Shown here piece after piece: positions 11,378 to 19,164 of a stretch of 35,706 nucleotides of DNA. Origin of the DNA: JBGSYN01 sp041750975 (GTDB lineage: Bacteria; Pseudomonadota; Alphaproteobacteria; Geminicoccales; Geminicoccaceae). Location of the stretch: the NCBI GenBank assembly GCA_041750975.1, contig JBGSYN010000096.1, positions 1-35,706 on the forward strand, written 5' to 3'. Below the pieces are notes generated by a model. The model was given only the letters and a program-made list of their open reading frames with translations. It did no database searches and was not told where the DNA came from. The translations under genes were made by a program, and so were the position numbers. Each line of letters opens with the position of its first letter. The first letter of the stretch is position 1.

Positions 11378-13945
11378 TCAGAGCAGCCTCGGAAAGATGC
11401 CGATGGTTGCGGCCGCGACCAGTACCGTCAGGCAGAGGAAGTGCCAAAATAGGGCCACGTTCCAGATATCGGCATCATGGTGTCGCGTAAGCCTGCCGCA
11501 GAGGCTGCCGGCCAGGCAGTAGAGTTGCATGATCACGCCGGCGGCGACATGGACCACCGTCCAGACGATCAGCCCCCAGACCATCGCAGGGTAGACATGG
11601 GTGGTCGGCTCCAGGCCCTCGGTATGGGCCGCCATCACCAGCGCGAAGGCGCCGGCGACAGCCAGGAGGGGTGCCGCAATCAGGGCCGCGCGTACCGTGG
11701 CGACCCGTCCCATTTGATTGGTGCGCCGGCTGAACAGAGTCAACGCCCAGGCAGTGACGAGCGCAGCGCTGCCAAATGCAAGCCAGACAAGATTGGCATC
11801 CGCACTGCCCGGCGGCGGGAAGTCCGGTTGCGCCGTCCAATAGAAAAAGAACCCGAAGATGAGGCTGGCAAACGCCGTCGCGTCCCCGAGCATGGTGATC
11901 CACATTCCCCACCAGCCGACGGCCTTGGGACCGGACACGTAGATCGGCAGTTCCAGGCCCAGGCCGACGTGCTTTTCGGGCTTTTCGGGGATGCGCCCGG
12001 TGCCGGTCCAGAGCCACCAGATGACGCAGGCAATGGCCAGGACCGTGCAGACGATCGCCGGCAGATACATGCTGAAGGTCGGGAAGATGAACGCACCTCC
12101 GGTAAACCCGGCGGCAAGGTGCGTCTTCCAGGTCGGCCCCGGTACGCGCAGGCATTGCACCGGCTTGGCGTCCATCACCGTCGTCACCAATGTCTCGCGA
12201 AGACCTTCCTCGGCGTCGGGAAGATAGTAGCGCCCCGCATCCATCCGCTCGACCACATGCTTTTGATCCCAGAGCGGATAGCGGCTCGTGATATAGGGGA
12301 TCGAGCGCACGCCCCAGGCCTGGTCGGGGATATCGTGAGCCCATTCGAGGGTGCCGGCCCGCCAGGGATTGCGTGGCGGGTCTTCTTGCCGGCTTTTCGG
12401 GCGGATCAGGTCCCACGCAAAAACGGCAAAGCCCAAGGCGATGACGAAGGCGCCCAGGGTGGAGAGAAGATTGAGCCAGTCCCAGCCCAGATAGGTCGGG
12501 TAGGTGTAGACCCGGCGCGGCATGCCCAAGAGCCCGGTCAGATGCATTGGCAGGAACGTTAGGTTGAAGCCCACGAAGAGCAGCCAGAACGCCCATTGTC
12601 CGAGCCGGGGCGACATCAGTTTCTTCGCGAAGAACGGATAGAAATAATAGACGCCGGCCAACACCGGAAAGACCATGCCGCCGAAGATCGTGTAGTGCAG
12701 ATGGGCGACGATGAAATAGCTGTCGTGGACCTGCCAGTTGAAGGGGGCGAGGGCCAGCATCACCCCGGTCAGGCCACCCGCCGTGAATATCGCAAGGGCG
12801 CCGGCGATATAGAGCAGGGGCACACTTCGCGTGACCCGGCCGACCATCAACGTCGCGAGGAATGCGAAGAGCTGGACGCCGGTCGGAATGACGACCGCCT
12901 CGGATGCCGCCGAGAAGAAGCCCAGGGACAGGTTCGGCAACCCTGTCGTAAACATGTGGTGGACCCAGAGGCCGAACGACAGGAAGCCGGTGCCGACCGC
13001 AGACAGGACGATCCAGGAATAGCCGACGATCGGAGTTTGCGCCGCGGTCGGGATCACCATGGCGGCAATGGCGATCGACGGCAGGAAGATGATGTACACC
13101 TCCGGATGGCCGAAAATCCAGAACAGGTGCTGCCACAGCATGGGGTTGCCGCCGCGCTCCGGATCGAAGAACGGCCAGTCGAAGCTGCGCTCCATCTCGA
13201 ACAGGAAATCGCCGGCGATCAAGGGCGGAAAGGCGAAGAGGATCATGCCGCCGACCACCAACACATACCAGGCGTAGAGCGGCATCAGATTGATCCGCAT
13301 CCCCGGCGGGCGGCATTTCAGAACGCCGACGATCAACTCGACGGCCGCCGCGATCGAGGCGACTTCGATAAAGGACAGGCCCAGGAGCCAAATGTCGGAG
13401 CCGATCCCCTCGCTCTGGGTCGCGAGTGGGGGATACATGAACCAGCCGGCATTCGGCGCGACACCGAACAGGACCGAACCCAGGACGAACACGCCGCCGA
13501 TCAGGAAGCACCAGAAGCCATAAGCGGAGAGGCGCGGGAACGGCATGTCGCGCGCGCCGAGAAATGCCGGCAGGATGAGGATCGAAATCGCTTCGAACAT
13601 CGGCACGGCGAACAGAAACATCATCGCCGAGCCGTGCATGGTGAAGAACTGATTGTAGCGCTCCGCCGAGAGGAAATCGTTGTCCGGAACCGCCAGCTGC
13701 AGCCTCATCAAGAGCGCCAGGACACCGGCGCACAGCATGAAGAAGAACGCGGTGAGCGAATACCACGCGCCCACCTCGGAATTGTTGACCGCCGACCAAT
13801 AGCGCCAGCTTTCCGGTGTTTTCCACGTCGCCCGCAAGCGGTCGGCCGAGGCATCCTGCCAGTCCGGATCCAGCGGTGCAGCCAGCATCGCCTCGGTCGG
13901 CGGATAATTGCTCTTGTCGGGACTGTTCGTGCGCTCGTCGAGCAC
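11378..13945 (-). CDS. ctaDE: Cytochrome c oxidase subunit I-III fusion
   Basis: About 855 aa. The first two thirds are haem-copper oxidase subunit I: haem a histidine in FFTMHGSAMMFLF, CuB and cross-linked Tyr in GHPEVYI (280-284), the HH pair in WVHHMFTTG (329-330), and haem ligands in VAHLHYT (415, 417). The last 200 residues are subunit III (VGWWGMWITMLGDATAFASL, then WTVVHVAAGVIMQLY). Such fusions occur in alternative aa3-type oxidases. Two proton-path features are odd. The K-channel lysine (usual PTGIK) is glutamine here (PTGVQ, 358). The usual asparagine pair after DMxFPR is replaced by SA. D-channel glutamate in HPEVY is kept. I use the GTG at 13945; an upstream CTG (13981) or the ATG at 13885 is possible. 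Confidence 0.92.
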   Translation of the reverse strand: MLDERTNSPDKSNYPPTEAMLAAPLDPDWQDASADRLRATWKTPESWRYWSAVNNSEVGAWYSLTAFFFMLCAGVLALLMRLQLAVPDNDFLSAERYNQFFTMHGSAMMFLFAVPMFEAISILILPAFLGARDMPFPRLSAYGFWCFLIGGVFVLGSVLFGVAPNAGWFMYPPLATQSEGIGSDIWLLGLSFIEVASIAAAVELIVGVLKCRPPGMRINLMPLYAWYVLVVGGMILFAFPPLIAGDFLFEMERSFDWPFFDPERGGNPMLWQHLFWIFGHPEVYIIFLPSIAIAAMVIPTAAQTPIVGYSWIVLSAVGTGFLSFGLWVHHMFTTGLPNLSLGFFSAASEAVVIPTGVQLFAFLATLMVGRVTRSVPLLYIAGALAIFTAGGLTGVMLALAPFNWQVHDSYFIVAHLHYTIFGGMVFPVLAGVYYFYPFFAKKLMSPRLGQWAFWLLFVGFNLTFLPMHLTGLLGMPRRVYTYPTYLGWDWLNLLSTLGAFVIALGFAVFAWDLIRPKSRQEDPPRNPWRAGTLEWAHDIPDQAWGVRSIPYITSRYPLWDQKHVVERMDAGRYYLPDAEEGLRETLVTTVMDAKPVQCLRVPGPTWKTHLAAGFTGGAFIFPTFSMYLPAIVCTVLAIACVIWWLWTGTGRIPEKPEKHVGLGLELPIYVSGPKAVGWWGMWITMLGDATAFASLIFGFFFYWTAQPDFPPPGSADANLVWLAFGSAALVTAWALTLFSRRTNQMGRVATVRAALIAAPLLAVAGAFALVMAAHTEGLEPTTHVYPAMVWGLIVWTVVHVAAGVIMQLYCLAGSLCGRLTRHHDADIWNVALFWHFLCLTVLVAAATIGIFPRLL

Positions 13946-13977
13946 GGCCTCGCCGACGTTTTGCCCGTGCTCGCTAA

Positions 13978-14979
13978 TCAGTTCAGTCCCTTCAGGTAAT
14001 GAGCGAGATCGCTCAGATCGTCGTCGCCCAGCGTGGCGTAGGAGGGCATTGCGACCTCGGGCTTGATCGCCTCGGTGTGACCGATCCACCGGGCAAAAGC
14101 TTCGGTTGTCGGCGGCAGGATGCCGGCGCCGAGCGATTGGCGGCTGCCGACATGGGTGAGGTCGGGACCGAGCTTGCCTGAGGCGACCGTGCCTCGAATG
14201 GCGTGACAGGCACCGCAGCCTTCGGCCATGAAGACCTCGCGGCCTCGCTCCGCCCTGGCGTCCACCGGCTCGACCGCCGGCCCGCGCTCATGCGCCAACC
14301 AGGCGGCGAAATCATCCGGCGGCATGACCACGGCTTGAAAGGCCATCAAAGCATGGCTGGCGCCACAGAATTCGGCACACTGGCCGCGGAAGGTGCCGGC
14401 CTCGGTCGGCTCCAGCGCCATGCGCGTCTGCCGGCCCGGAAACATGTCGGTCTTGCCGGCAAGTGCCGGGATCCAGAAGGAATGGATAACCCGGTCCGCA
14501 CCCAGCTCGATCTCGGTTCGGGCATCCAGCGGCAGGCGGATCTCGTTGGCGGAGGTGATCGCCGCACTGCCGTCCTCAGGCAGGTATTCGACCCGCCACC
14601 ACCATTGCTCCGCGGTCACCCGCACCGTCAGCCCGGTGCCGGGGGCACGCTGCTCCGGCATGATCGAGAGGCCATAGCCGAGCACGGCAGCCAGCACCAC
14701 GGTCGGAAACGCGACGCCGCCGCCGAAGATCAGCCCTTCGGCGAGCCGACGCGACAGGGGGCGAGGATTGAGACGTGTCGTATAGAAGAAGAGGCCGTTG
14801 AGCAGCAACCATAAGAGGACGGCTCCCGCGAGCAGGACCCAGAACAGCCCGGCAAGTTGCTCCGCCTCCCGCCCCGCCGTATCGAGAACGGATTGCTGCC
14901 CGGCGCACGCCGTCACCCCGGCCGTCAAGACGATCGCATATCCGATACGGGCGTTCATTGCGGGCGAGATGGCATCCAA
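13978..14979 (-). CDS. ctaC: Cytochrome c oxidase subunit II with C-terminal cytochrome c domain (lipoprotein)
   Basis: 333 aa. A lipobox (VTAC, Cys25) follows a short hydrophobic leader, so the protein is probably lipid-anchored. Two helices follow (LFWVLLAGAVLLWLLL and FPTVVLAAVLGYGL). The CuA domain carries the aromatic QWWWR stretch and all six CuA ligands: H166 (VIHSFWIP), C201, E203, C205 and H209 (GQCAEFCGASH) and M212. A fused haem c domain has CGACH (255-259) and the distal Met in AMPSYATL. This is caa3-like architecture. The ATG at 14979 is used; MNARIG at 14958 is an equally good start with a tidier signal peptide. It is the first gene of the leftward operon, about 30 bp before subunit I-III. 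Confidence 0.93.
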   Translation of the reverse strand: MDAISPAMNARIGYAIVLTAGVTACAGQQSVLDTAGREAEQLAGLFWVLLAGAVLLWLLLNGLFFYTTRLNPRPLSRRLAEGLIFGGGVAFPTVVLAAVLGYGLSIMPEQRAPGTGLTVRVTAEQWWWRVEYLPEDGSAAITSANEIRLPLDARTEIELGADRVIHSFWIPALAGKTDMFPGRQTRMALEPTEAGTFRGQCAEFCGASHALMAFQAVVMPPDDFAAWLAHERGPAVEPVDARAERGREVFMAEGCGACHAIRGTVASGKLGPDLTHVGSRQSLGAGILPPTTEAFARWIGHTEAIKPEVAMPSYATLGDDDLSDLAHYLKGLN

Positions 14980-15168
14980 ACGGTCTCGAGGCGGTGTCGG
15001 TATCGACGAAACTCAGCCAATCGTAAAGCATTAGGCGCCGGGTTCGTTCCGCCTTTGTGAGGAATTGACCGGTTTCGAGAGCGTTTGTCATGTTACGCAT
15101 CTCGCGCCGGCCGTAACCGGCTGCTAGAGATCGGATCAGGATTGAGCAAGGCGTTTGGGAGTAGCATC

Positions 15169-15999
15169 ATGGCAGCGGCATCTTCGGTTGCGAAGCTTTT
15201 CGATCTGGAAGGCCGCACCGCTCTTGTCACGGGCGGCTCGAATGGCCTCGGCGGCACGATCGCCCGCGTTCTGGCGCTGGCAGGTGCCGATATCGTCGTC
15301 CACTACGCCAGTGCTTATGATGACAAGATCGAGAAGGCCGGCACCGCTGCCGAGCAGCAGGCGTTGATCGAGGGCCTGGGCCGGCGTTGCGCGCTGATCG
15401 ATCAGGATCTGGGCGAGCCCGATGCCGTCGCGAAGATCGTCGAGGCGAGCCGGGCTTTCGCCACCGTCGATATCCTCGTCGTCAACGCTTCCGTGCAATG
15501 CGACAAGACGCTGGCCGAGATTACGGCCGAGGACATGGACCGCGAATACGTCATCAACTTCAAGGCGACCGTCCAACTCCTGCAGAACTTCGTTCCGGCC
15601 ATGGCTGAGCGGGACTGGGGCCGTGTGCTCTCGATCGGCAGCATCCAGCAAATGCGGCCGCGGCGCGCCAATGCGACCTATGCGGGACTCAAGGCGGCGC
15701 AGGAAACGCTGATGCGGCAGTTCGCCGTCGAGTATGGCGGCAGCCATGTCCTGTTCAACACGCTGTCGCCGGGCCTGATCGCCACCGAGCGGAACCGGCG
15801 GCTCTGGGACGATAACGAGGCCTGGTGGGAGCAGAACCGGACGGTCAACCCGCTCCAGATCATCTCCGGTCCCGACGATTATGCCGGCGCCGCGCTGCTG
15901 CTCTGCTCGGAAGCGGCGCGCTTCATCACCGGCGCCAATCTCTTCGCCACCGGTGGCGGCCATCTCTCCTATCTCGAGCGGGATTATGGTCGATCCTGA
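15169..15999 (+). CDS. Short-chain dehydrogenase/reductase
   Basis: The 276-aa protein is a classical SDR. TGGSNGLG (21-28) is the NAD(P)-binding glycine motif, VVNAS (105-108) stands where NNAG usually lies, S158 is the catalytic serine and YAGLK gives Tyr171 and Lys175. The end ITGANLFATGGGHL is the usual SDR C-terminus, with GANLFATGGG in place of the common GQxxxVDGG. The ATG at 15169 has GGGAG seven bases upstream; the frame runs open to 15085 without homology. The gene is divergent from the oxidase operon and followed by no clear partner. The substrate is unknown; gluconate-5-dehydrogenase-like or 3-oxoacyl reductase-like roles are both possible. Confidence 0.9.
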   Translation: MAAASSVAKLFDLEGRTALVTGGSNGLGGTIARVLALAGADIVVHYASAYDDKIEKAGTAAEQQALIEGLGRRCALIDQDLGEPDAVAKIVEASRAFATVDILVVNASVQCDKTLAEITAEDMDREYVINFKATVQLLQNFVPAMAERDWGRVLSIGSIQQMRPRRANATYAGLKAAQETLMRQFAVEYGGSHVLFNTLSPGLIATERNRRLWDDNEAWWEQNRTVNPLQIISGPDDYAGAALLLCSEAARFITGANLFATGGGHLSYLERDYGRS

Positions 16000-16186
16000 G
16001 CATCGGATCGGCGGCGGGGAGGATCGCATGACAGTCGAAACCCTGCTCTGTCTTGTCGATGGTGACGATCCCCGTCGTCGTATGGTTGACGCTGTAACGC
16101 ACGCGATAGACCTCCATCGCCTTGATGATGCGATTGAGGCCCGGCGGCCCGGCATCGGTTCGTTTCAACATCGTTGCTTCGCCCAC
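15926..16186 (-). CDS. Doubtful small ORF or gene remnant
   Basis: Between the SDR and the protease, the leftward frame gives MLKRTDAGPPGLNRIIKAM followed by VYRVRYSVNHTTTGIV and TIDKTEQGFD. Its third codon positions are mostly G or C across 16020-16170, as expected for real coding DNA in this genome. A competing rightward frame (16028-16246) has an excellent GGGAGG binding site but third positions near random. The last 25 codons of the leftward frame are antisense to the SDR and arginine-rich, so at most the first 60 codons are likely genuine. No family is recognised. Confidence 0.28.
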   Translation of the reverse strand: MGEATMLKRTDAGPPGLNRIIKAMEVYRVRYSVNHTTTGIVTIDKTEQGFDCHAILPAADPMLRIDHNPARDRRDGRHRWRRDWRR

Positions 16187-16242
16187 ATGACTTGGCCGCG
16201 CTCGCCTACCATAGTTTCCTTAGCCGGCGATGATTTCGCGCC

Positions 16243-16248
16243 TTGACA
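16243..16248 (+). promoter_or_regulatory. Candidate -35 element upstream of the site-2 protease
   Basis: A TTGACA sits 110 bp before the protease start. A C-rich then G-rich stretch (CCCCCCTGACC...GGGGGTGG) follows immediately and could form a hairpin in the leader. No convincing -10 hexamer is visible at 16-18 bp, so this is weak. Confidence 0.25.
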
Positions 16249-16357
16249 CAGTTCCCCCCTGACCTCCCGGGGGTGGCGGTTGGCAGCAGCAACCTTGGAG
16301 GTGGTCGCGTCAGCCCCAGATAGTCAACAAGAGATACAGGCACCCCTCGGAGGTCTA

Positions 16358-17539
16358 ATGTTCCCCAACGCTCTGCCGCTCATGCGAATCGCCGGCTTCG
16401 ACGTGCGCCTCGACTGGTCCTGGTTCATCGTCGCCATCCTGATCACCTGGACCCTCGCAAGCGGTGTTTTCCCTAGCTACTACCCTGGCCTCGATACGAG
16501 CACCTATTGGTCTATGGGTGTGCTTGCGGCCATCGGGCTTTTCGCCTCGATCGTCCTGCACGAGGTCGGCCATTCCGTCGTGGCGCGCCGCCATGGGCTG
16601 CCGATCAAGGGCATCACGCTCTTCGTCTTCGGCGGTGTCGCCGAGATGGGGGACGAGCCGCAAAGCCCCAAGGTTGAATTCCTGGTGGCGATCGGCGGGC
16701 CCGTCGTCAGCTTCGCCCTGGCCTTGGGCTTTGCGATCCTGGCGGCGCTGAGCTCAACACTTTTGCCGACGCCCATCCTCGCGGTGCTGAGCTATCTCGC
16801 CTCGATCAACGCGATCGTCGCAATCTTTAATCTGGTGCCGGCATTTCCGCTGGACGGCGGCCGCATTCTGCGGGCAGCACTTTGGCACCGACGCGGCTCC
16901 CTGCGCTGGGCCACCAGCGTCACCTCGAGCATCGGCGCCGGTTTCGGTCTGCTGTTGATCGCACTCGGGGTCTACAGCGTGCTGACCGGCAACCTGGTCG
17001 GCGGCATGTGGTGGTTCCTGATCGGCCTCTTCGTCCGCAGTGCCGCCAAGGGCTCCTATCAGCAGGTGGTCCTGCGCGAGGGCCTGCGCGGCGTGCCCGT
17101 ACGCCGGCTGATGTCCCGCGATCCCCACACCGCACCGGCCTCGATCACGGTCCAGGAACTGGTCGACAACTATATCTATCGGCATCAGCACAAGATGTTG
17201 CCGGTGGTCGAGGGCGAGCGGCCGGTCGGCTGCATCAGTGTCCGCGACATCCGCGATCTGCCGCGTGAGGAATGGCCGGAAAGGCGCGTCGCCGACATCA
17301 TGCGGCCCTGCGCCGGCGACAACACGGTCTCGCCCGACACGGACGCGCTCGACGCAATCAAGATGATGAACGCTTCCGGCAATGGCCGTTTGCTGGTGAC
17401 CGAGAACGAGCGCCTGGTCGGCGTCGTCACCATCAAGGACATGCTCAAATTCCTCTCGATAAAGCTCGACCTCGAGGGCGAAGGCGATTTGCCGTTGTCT
17501 GGCCTCTCCGCCGGCAAAGGCCTGATCGGCCGGAGCTAG
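16358..17539 (+). CDS. Site-2 protease (M50) with two CBS domains
   Basis: This 393-aa intramembrane metalloprotease is of the Rip3/SpoIVFB-like class. HEVGH (68-72) is the zinc motif, inside helix LLAAIGLFASIVLHEVGH-like context, and NLVPAFPLDGGR (158-169) supplies the third zinc ligand aspartate. Further helices are at FIVAILITWTLA, FLVAIGGPVVSFALAL and the later GFGLLLIALGVYSV. After about residue 240 come two CBS domains (VRRLMSRDPHTAP...LPVVEGERPVGCISVRDI and VADIMRPC...RLLVTENERLVGVVTIKD), which often bind adenine nucleotides and could gate activity. The ATG at 16358 has GGAGG five bases upstream; 26 extra codons upstream lack homology. The substrate is unknown; anti-sigma factors are typical. 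Confidence 0.92.
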   Translation: MFPNALPLMRIAGFDVRLDWSWFIVAILITWTLASGVFPSYYPGLDTSTYWSMGVLAAIGLFASIVLHEVGHSVVARRHGLPIKGITLFVFGGVAEMGDEPQSPKVEFLVAIGGPVVSFALALGFAILAALSSTLLPTPILAVLSYLASINAIVAIFNLVPAFPLDGGRILRAALWHRRGSLRWATSVTSSIGAGFGLLLIALGVYSVLTGNLVGGMWWFLIGLFVRSAAKGSYQQVVLREGLRGVPVRRLMSRDPHTAPASITVQELVDNYIYRHQHKMLPVVEGERPVGCISVRDIRDLPREEWPERRVADIMRPCAGDNTVSPDTDALDAIKMMNASGNGRLLVTENERLVGVVTIKDMLKFLSIKLDLEGEGDLPLSGLSAGKGLIGRS

Positions 17540-17549
17540 AGGAGCGCGG

Positions 17550-18068
17550 TCAAAACCATCGGCTGCGGCAGTGGCCGTGTTGGCGCATGAGATCGGCGAG
17601 GCTCTCGTCATTGACGTGGCAGCGGCCGATGATGCGATCGTAGCTATGCCTGCCGGCGAACGAACAGGTGACGATTTCGTTGGCGACCAACAGGCTCATG
17701 GTGTGCTTTGCCGCCTGGCCTCCGGGCTCGTCGAGTTCGGGGCAGTTCAAGTTCTGGAGTCGCACAGGAACACGGTTGACGATGATCGTGTCGCCGTCCC
17801 GCACATAGGTGTTGCCGGAGATCCTGCCTGTGCCGGAGGGAAGATGCAGGGGCCAGTTGCCGGGCATCTGAAAGAAATCATGGCCGGGCTCCTTGAGTTC
17901 GAAGCGGACCATGGCGATGGCGGAGAGCGTCGCGACACCCATCACGAGGCCGATCCGGTGGGTCCGCCGGTATCGGCGACGATGGCGGGCATAGCGCCGC
18001 CACGTGTCCGAGATGACAAGGCGAAGAGGCGGTCGCCGCCGCTGAGACCACAAGGCATTCCGGCCCAT
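17550..18068 (-). CDS. Membrane-anchored staphylococcal-nuclease-like (TNase) protein
   Basis: This is a 172-aa protein. A very basic N-terminus (RRYARHRRRYRRTHR) precedes one hydrophobic segment (IGLVMGVATLSAIAMV, about 39-54), predicting a single-pass protein with the C-terminus outside. The SNase-like domain follows: YVRDGDTIIVNRVPVRLQNL, CPELDEPGGQAA, and DRIIGRCHVN. The motif arginine (VRL) and glutamate (CPELD) correspond to catalytic R35 and E43 of staphylococcal nuclease, and the RIIGR arginine plausibly to R87. It may therefore be an active nuclease, though several such small proteins are uncharacterised. It converges with the protease gene, 10 bp apart. A second SNase-type gene lies at 34464-35225. 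Confidence 0.8.
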   Translation of the reverse strand: MGRNALWSQRRRPPLRLVISDTWRRYARHRRRYRRTHRIGLVMGVATLSAIAMVRFELKEPGHDFFQMPGNWPLHLPSGTGRISGNTYVRDGDTIIVNRVPVRLQNLNCPELDEPGGQAAKHTMSLLVANEIVTCSFAGRHSYDRIIGRCHVNDESLADLMRQHGHCRSRWF

Positions 18069-18124
18069 TGAAGCTGAAAGGGCCTGCCTACAATCGTGGA
18101 AAAACCTTGAGAAACTATTGACGC

Positions 18125-19153
18125 CTAACTGCGCCAGTCGAGGACGACCTTCGCGGCCTCGCCGGACTTGATCGCGCCGAAGCCGTTCTTGAAGTCGGCA
18201 ATGGGCAAACGGTGGGTGATGACGTGGCGGACGTCGAGGCCGGATTGCAGCATCGCGATCATCTTGTGCCAGGTCTCGAACATCTCCCGGCCATAGACGC
18301 CCTTGATGGTGAGGCCCTTGAGGACGATCTGGCTCCAGTCGACCGGCATCTTCTTCGCGGGCAGGCCTAGAAAGGCGATATGGCCGCCCATCAGGAGGTT
18401 ATCGACGAGTTGCTCGAACGCGGCCTGCATGCCGGACATTTCGAGGCCGATATCGAAGCCCTCGCGCATCTTGAGGCGGGCCATGACGTCCTTGAGGCTT
18501 TCTTTCTCGACATTGACCGGGGTGATGTCCGCGGCGCGGCCGGCAAGCTCGAGGCGCATGGGATTGATGTCCGTGATGACGACGTGGCGGGCGCCGCAAT
18601 GACGGGCGACGCATCCCGCCATGATGCCGATCGGCCCTGCACCCGTGATCAGCACGTCCTCGCCGGCGAGATCGAAGGAGAGGGCGGTGTGGACGGCATT
18701 GCCCAAGGGATCGAGGATGGCGCCGAGCTCATCATCGATATCGTCCGGCAGCGGCACGACGTTGAAGGCAGGCAGCGCCAGATATTCGGCAAAAGCACCC
18801 GGAATATGCACACCGATGCCGCGGGTTTCGGGATCGAGGTGATAGCGTCCGGCCCGGGCGGCGCGGCTTTTGCCGCCGATGACATGGCCCTCGCCGGAGA
18901 CGCGCTGGCCGACCGCCAGACCCTTCACCGCAGCCCCGGTCTCGACGATTTCGCCCGCATATTCGTGGCCCACGACCATGGGCGTCGGGATCGTCCGCGC
19001 CGCCCACTCGTCCCAGTTCCAGATATGCATGTCGGTGCCGCAGATGCCGGTCTTCGAGATCCGCACCAGGACATCATCGGGCTCGAGGTGGGGGACGGGC
19101 ACGTCGACGAGATCGAGACCTTCGCCCGGCCCGGATTTCCTGAGCACCTTCAT
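18125..19153 (-). CDS. tdh: L-threonine 3-dehydrogenase
   Basis: 342 aa, against 341 in E. coli, with strong similarity along the full length. It oxidises L-threonine to 2-amino-3-ketobutyrate with NAD. Catalytic zinc ligands C38 (GICGTD), H63 and E64 (GHEYAGE) are present, as are the Rossmann motif GAGPIGIM and the family stretch IKGVYGREMFETWHKM. The four structural-zinc cysteines of the E. coli enzyme (93, 96, 99, 107) are replaced by Gly, Ser, Ala and Asp in GGKSRAARAGRYHLD. Similar losses occur in some alphaproteobacterial Tdh proteins, from memory. The ATG at 19153 is used, 11 bp after the kbl stop; a TTG at 19168 overlaps kbl. It forms the second gene of the kbl-tdh operon. Confidence 0.95.
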   Translation of the reverse strand: MKVLRKSGPGEGLDLVDVPVPHLEPDDVLVRISKTGICGTDMHIWNWDEWAARTIPTPMVVGHEYAGEIVETGAAVKGLAVGQRVSGEGHVIGGKSRAARAGRYHLDPETRGIGVHIPGAFAEYLALPAFNVVPLPDDIDDELGAILDPLGNAVHTALSFDLAGEDVLITGAGPIGIMAGCVARHCGARHVVITDINPMRLELAGRAADITPVNVEKESLKDVMARLKMREGFDIGLEMSGMQAAFEQLVDNLLMGGHIAFLGLPAKKMPVDWSQIVLKGLTIKGVYGREMFETWHKMIAMLQSGLDVRHVITHRLPIADFKNGFGAIKSGEAAKVVLDWRS

Positions 19154-19164
19154 CGTGTCGTTCT

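Noticed and set aside
11475..13826. 783-codon leftward frame overlapping oxidase subunit I-III in another frame
   Set aside because: It is an arginine/proline/histidine-rich out-of-frame reading of the oxidase gene; no protein motif is visible.
12596..13999. 467-codon rightward frame antisense to the oxidase gene
   Set aside because: It is a mirror of subunit I coding sequence with charged low-complexity composition.
16028..16246. 72-codon rightward frame with a strong GGGAGG binding site
   Set aside because: Third codon positions are close to random, while the opposite strand shows the G/C-rich third positions expected of coding DNA here; the binding site is probably coincidental.
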